Part shown: positions 61,401-64,000 of the stretch, piece after piece
Position numbering within the stretch: the stretch's first letter is position 1
Layout of the letters: each line of letters begins with the position of its first letter
Assembly (NCBI RefSeq): GCF_004027225.2
Contig: NC_044279.2
Coordinates: forward strand, 40,324,744-40,388,743
Origin: Strigops habroptila
Lineage: Eukaryota; Chordata; Aves; Psittaciformes; Psittacidae
Length of the DNA stretch: 64,000 nucleotides
Direction of reading: 5' to 3'
Program-made: the position numbers and the translations under genes
Notes under the pieces: generated by a model
The model's input: the letters and a program-made list of their open reading frames with translations, nothing else
What the model was told of the DNA's origin: nothing
Database searches by the model: none

Positions 61401-63974
61401 TCCTTGGATGAATCCACATGCAGCGGAAAGTCTCACCAAGTATAGGATTGTACGGCTTTTTTAGTCCCTAAATAATAGAACAGAGAGTAACCATACAATG
61501 CAGATACAGAACTCAAACTTCTATCAGTCTGTCACTGAAGATAAGACACAGAAAAAATATAACCATGGCATGTATGCTAAAGTATATTGTACTTGATTTC
61601 ATCATTTGAGTATTATGCTGATTTACTCTTCTCCTCACTCTAAGGTAATTGGAGTAGATTTAGTCTATGTGCTAAACTATTCCAGGCTACACGTAAGGAC
61701 AAACAGAATATAAGGTCTTTTTGTAGGAAAATTATTACAGACCTTTGTCTGAAGTTGGGTACTGTTTCCCACCAACATAACTATGAATTTAGTGTAAAGC
61801 TAAATGAAGTAGTGGAAATATTAATCCTCCAGCTGCAGCATGTTATCACGGGAGAAAGGTGAACATAGAAGTGGCTCCACTTTATCACAAAATGTTTATT
61901 TCAACTTCTACTCCAAGGGAAAAAAACCCAGTTGAATACAGTCTATTTTAAGTATGGCTAGGGACCAAAAATGTCAGTATGTGTGAATAAAGTAAAGTTA
62001 TCCTTGCTTTTAAAAAACACTTAAGAAGATAACTTAAAGAGAAAACTTACTCTAGCACATCCCCGAGCCCTCAAACCAGACACAATGACTAAAGTAAAGA
62101 CAAAATAATATGTGAGAGGATACCTTTGGCTTTTTGTAGAATCCTGACAAATACCACTTCACTACTTTTTTCATGCGGTTGTAAGCATTCTCTTCAAGAG
62201 CAGCTCTTTGAAACAAACAGAACATACATCAAGTATCACCATTGTTTAAGTTATGACACACGTATCAATCATTGTGATGTATCTTGAATCTAGGAGCTGA
62301 CTTAAAGAAAGGGTTTATGATTTGCGGTACTGTAAAACTTTCAGCCTGAGTGCTTCAAATTCACACTTCAAATAATTGTCTGAAAATGGAAATAAAACAA
62401 CAACCAAGAAATGATATTTTCATAATTGAGTCTATTCTTTGTAACATTAAATCCTGTTCCAGTCCCACTGAAGTTCTTCCATTTATAAGATACTACTTTA
62501 GAGAACTGGCGCACTCATGTACAGAACTCAGAGTTGAATAATATTGCAATTTTCAGTCCTTAATTTATTAGCTACATTTGAGGAGGCAACTATAAATCTG
62601 AACAGAACTTGATACTGTATTGAAAAGATTAACTGGTACCGTTTTACCCATTTTGAATATGCTTCCTAAAAAAAAAAAAAAAAGAAAAACCTAATTTTGA
62701 GTAGTCTGCTCTCCAGTCTCCAAAAGCTAAATCAGAAATGTCTGTAACACAGTTGCTATTAAATTATTAAATTACTAAGAGGGGCCAGACCTCAATACCA
62801 TATGAGCTCTCAGGCAGTTAGCTTTCAGAAAACAAGGCCATCTGATGACTGATACACTGTGAGACAAACATTCAGACTCTAAGCAGTCTATGATGTTTAA
62901 GCAGACCAGCTCAAATGTTTCCATATACACTCTTAGCCCATTTTAGTTTAAAAAATGAAAAGAATGAAAACCAGAGATAGGATGACTCACTCAGACAAGA
63001 AGTCTGCATGGTAGTAGTAATCAGACAGCTTGTCCAGGAAAGAACGAGGTTCCAAGATAAACGTAGGCAGTACAACCTTGGATAAGTCCATTCCTGGCCG
63101 GACTTGCTTCAGTAGTGTCCAGATCAGACTTTTGTTTTCTTCTGACACTACTTCTGTCTGAGCAGCCTCCCCGGCCTAGGATGAAAAAAAAACTGCTTAC
63201 AGAAAGGAGAAAGAAAATAATCCTCCAGAAGACAGGTCAATACATTCTAAAGATGCAATGAGAATGGAAAAATTGATACTTCAGATGAACCACTCAGAGA
63301 AGCTGAAGCAACTATGGGGGGAAAAAATCAAGTTTCTCTAAGTACGCATATGATACATCTTTAATGACATATGCTAGATAATACTATTCAGCATTAAAAA
63401 GTGAATTTGTTTTCATCACCCCTAAAAGAAAAAAAAAATGAGGTAGAATGTTGTTCAGAAATCCTCCCTTAGTCCTTTCCTAGGCATTACCCTGTGTTCT
63501 CACGGGCAGGACTTCTACAGCAAAGGGCTGTTAATGCTACCAACTTTTCCCCACCATAGAAGTTGCCACATTTATGCTTTTCACTTGACCAGTCAACAGT
63601 GTCAGTAGGTTTTTCCTTAAAGAAAACCACTGCTTAGGGGTAAGCATGCAAAACCAGAAGCCACACTCCAATGTGCTCCTTTCCATCCAAGAAGAGGGGA
63701 GATGTTCCTCCTTACAGCTTCTGAAACCAACAGCAAAGGTTGTAGGAAAAGCATCCCTCCTTCCAGAACAGTTCTAAAACGCATAGTCAAGAATTTACTG
63801 TCAACTTAAACTCAACTTCCTAAATTACTGCTTTTCCTAGAAACAACAGTAGAAAGCAATAAAGCACAAAGTATTTATGTCCCATGGGTATGGGAAAAGA
63901 AATAATAATTAGCACCTGAGAATAAAGTGGAGATTTGTGAAAAAGCTCACCTCAATTTCTGTTACTAAGGTTTT
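52328..63974 (-). CDS. OSBPL8: OSBPL8 (ORP8), C-terminal 509 residues in fourteen exons; 5' part lies off the right edge
   Basis: ORP8 is an ER tail-anchored lipid-transfer protein that swaps phosphatidylserine for PI4P at ER-plasma membrane contacts. Exons, 5' to 3': 63951-63974, 62991-63175, 62124-62205, 61369-61467, 60821-60917, 60368-60466, 58793-58890, 57366-57455, 56673-56809, 56158-56343, 53933-54020, 53426-53528, 52718-52823, 52328-52463. They total 1530 nt, keep one frame through every junction, and have GT-AG introns. The sequence shows the ORD lid-proximal motif [10 protein letters not shown], the OSBP fingerprint EQVSHHPP, the late motif GEWHYKYAD, an acidic/Ser-rich linker, a short coiled coil and a final hydrophobic anchor. 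Position next to BBS10 and the membrane anchor favour OSBPL8; the anchored paralogue OSBPL5 is the alternative. The human protein is 889 residues, so roughly the last 57% is here and the PH domain is missing. Confidence 0.95.
52718..52823 (-). CDS. OSBPL8: OSBPL8 exon: coiled coil before the membrane anchor
   Basis: 106 bp encoding a basic stretch and then the amphipathic helix [20 protein letters not shown], consistent with a short coiled coil. Confidence 0.92.
53426..53528 (-). CDS. OSBPL8: OSBPL8 exon: basic and Ser/Asp-rich linker
   Basis: 103 bp encoding [15 protein letters not shown], then a Ser/Pro/acidic stretch [14 protein letters not shown]. It links the ORD to the membrane anchor and has several likely phosphorylation sites (inference). 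Confidence 0.93.
53933..54020 (-). CDS. OSBPL8: OSBPL8 exon: [17 protein letters not shown]
   Basis: 88 bp containing [17 protein letters not shown], which closes the ORD in family members. It lies about 2.1 kb downstream of the previous exon. Confidence 0.96.
56158..56343 (-). CDS. OSBPL8: OSBPL8 exon: ORD C-terminal helices and GEWHYKY motif
   Basis: 186 bp encoding LWQQVTRAI, a long charged helix, the EEWTCKLF strand and GEWHYKYA. It ends GCGGA|GTGAGT, and the Asp codon is completed by the next exon. Confidence 0.96.
56673..56809 (-). CDS. OSBPL8: OSBPL8 exon: [23 protein letters not shown]
   Basis: 137 bp beginning [12 protein letters not shown] and ending ESEK across the splice. It carries the family's conserved FWNPT turn. 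Confidence 0.95.
57366..57455 (-). CDS. OSBPL8: OSBPL8 exon: [24 protein letters not shown]
   Basis: 90 bp, phase 0 to 0, thirty codons ending in GHW, a typical barrel-end motif of the family. Confidence 0.94.
58793..58890 (-). CDS. OSBPL8: OSBPL8 exon: ORD barrel, [12 protein letters not shown]
   Basis: 98 bp encoding [18 protein letters not shown] and the following strand. The intron after it is about 1.3 kb. Confidence 0.95.
60368..60466 (-). CDS. OSBPL8: OSBPL8 exon: ORD beta-barrel, [17 protein letters not shown]
   Basis: 99 bp encoding barrel strands with the well-conserved segment [14 protein letters not shown]. It begins and ends within Gly codons. Confidence 0.95.
60821..60917 (-). 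CDS. OSBPL8: OSBPL8 exon: ORD, VSHHPP of the OSBP fingerprint
   Basis: 97 bp starting [11 protein letters not shown]. With the previous exon it completes EQVSHHPP. The paired His residues bind the phosphate of PI4P in the family and are intact. Confidence 0.96.
61369..61467 (-). CDS. OSBPL8: OSBPL8 exon: [14 protein letters not shown] motif
   Basis: 99 bp, phase 0 to 0. It contains [10 protein letters not shown], whose Lys residue in the family contacts the PI4P head group, and ends with the EQ of the OSBP fingerprint. Confidence 0.96.
62124..62205 (-). CDS. OSBPL8: OSBPL8 exon: [17 protein letters not shown] segment
   Basis: 82 bp encoding the stretch that leads into the lipid-binding tunnel. 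The acceptor is CAAAG|A; an AG two bases further on would break the frame, so the first is used. Confidence 0.93.
62991..63175 (-). CDS. OSBPL8: OSBPL8 exon: start of the ORD domain
   Basis: It encodes a short Gln/Glu-rich lead and then the ORD entry, including [20 protein letters not shown] and the HADFL segment. This part forms the lid and first strands that close over the lipid. It ends GA|GTGAGT, splitting a Glu codon. Confidence 0.95.
63951..63974 (-). CDS. OSBPL8: OSBPL8 candidate 24-nt microexon
   Basis: The reading KTLVTEIE lies between a candidate acceptor TATAG and the donor GAG|GTGAGC. In the required frame the TAG just upstream is a stop, so the exon cannot extend further left in transcript sense. 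It joins in phase 0 to the next exon. This is the least certain exon. Confidence 0.55.
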
Positions 63975-64000
63975 CTATATCTTTAAAGCAAGTAAAATAT

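Noticed and set aside
1-64000. tRNA genes, rRNA, CRISPR arrays or bacterial-type operons
   Set aside because: No tRNA B-box with a matching fold, no regularly spaced repeats and no bacterial gene organisation were noticed. The sequence is vertebrate nuclear DNA.

Overview
The window looks like bird nuclear DNA. Two things show this. There are many 5'-truncated CR1 LINE copies ending in the avian CR1 tail (repeats of ATTCTATG, or CATAGAAT on the other strand). There are also two copies of an LTR that begins TGTCCTGG and resembles LTRs common in birds. The order BBS10 then OSBPL8, both on the minus strand, matches the vertebrate arrangement known from human 12q21. All boundaries were read by eye; no alignment or RNA data were available.

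Layout. From 1 to about 45.9 kb I find no gene I can defend. This part is non-coding, with old mobile elements concentrated between about 10 and 37 kb: eleven CR1 fragments on both strands, a 3' piece of an ERVL-like provirus with its 3' LTR (about 24.1-25.5 kb), a solo LTR of the same family with a perfect 5-bp target-site duplication (36.7-37.3 kb), several microsatellites, and an undescribed repeat of about 165 bp present twice (28.9 and 31.0 kb). From 37.3 to 44 kb the sequence is AT-rich and I see no repeat. An unusually long open frame (44188-44922, plus strand) is unexplained.

From 45,954 to 48,155 on the minus strand lies a complete two-exon BBS10 gene, coding for 708 residues of a chaperonin-like ciliopathy protein. 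Its first exon, its 75-bp intron and the start of exon 2 lie in a dense CpG island. From 63,974 down to 52,328 on the minus strand I could assemble the last fourteen coding exons of OSBPL8 (ORP8). They give 509 residues: the full lipid-transfer (ORD) domain, a linker, a coiled coil and a C-terminal membrane anchor. All junctions are in frame with GT-AG introns. The PH domain and earlier exons lie beyond the right edge. A roughly 4-kb gene-free stretch between the two genes is probably the OSBPL8 3' UTR, and its best poly(A) signals lie only about 160-510 bp upstream of the BBS10 start codon.

The two genes are not known to share a pathway. BBS10 helps assemble the BBSome at the ciliary base. 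ORP8 exchanges phosphatidylserine and PI4P at ER-plasma membrane contacts. Their closeness matters mainly for transcription: the OSBPL8 3' end runs into the BBS10 promoter. I did not find a previously undescribed system. The points most worth checking are the in-frame stop-free BBS10 intron, the tight OSBPL8-to-BBS10 junction, the long open frame at 44.2 kb and the uncharacterised duplicated repeat.
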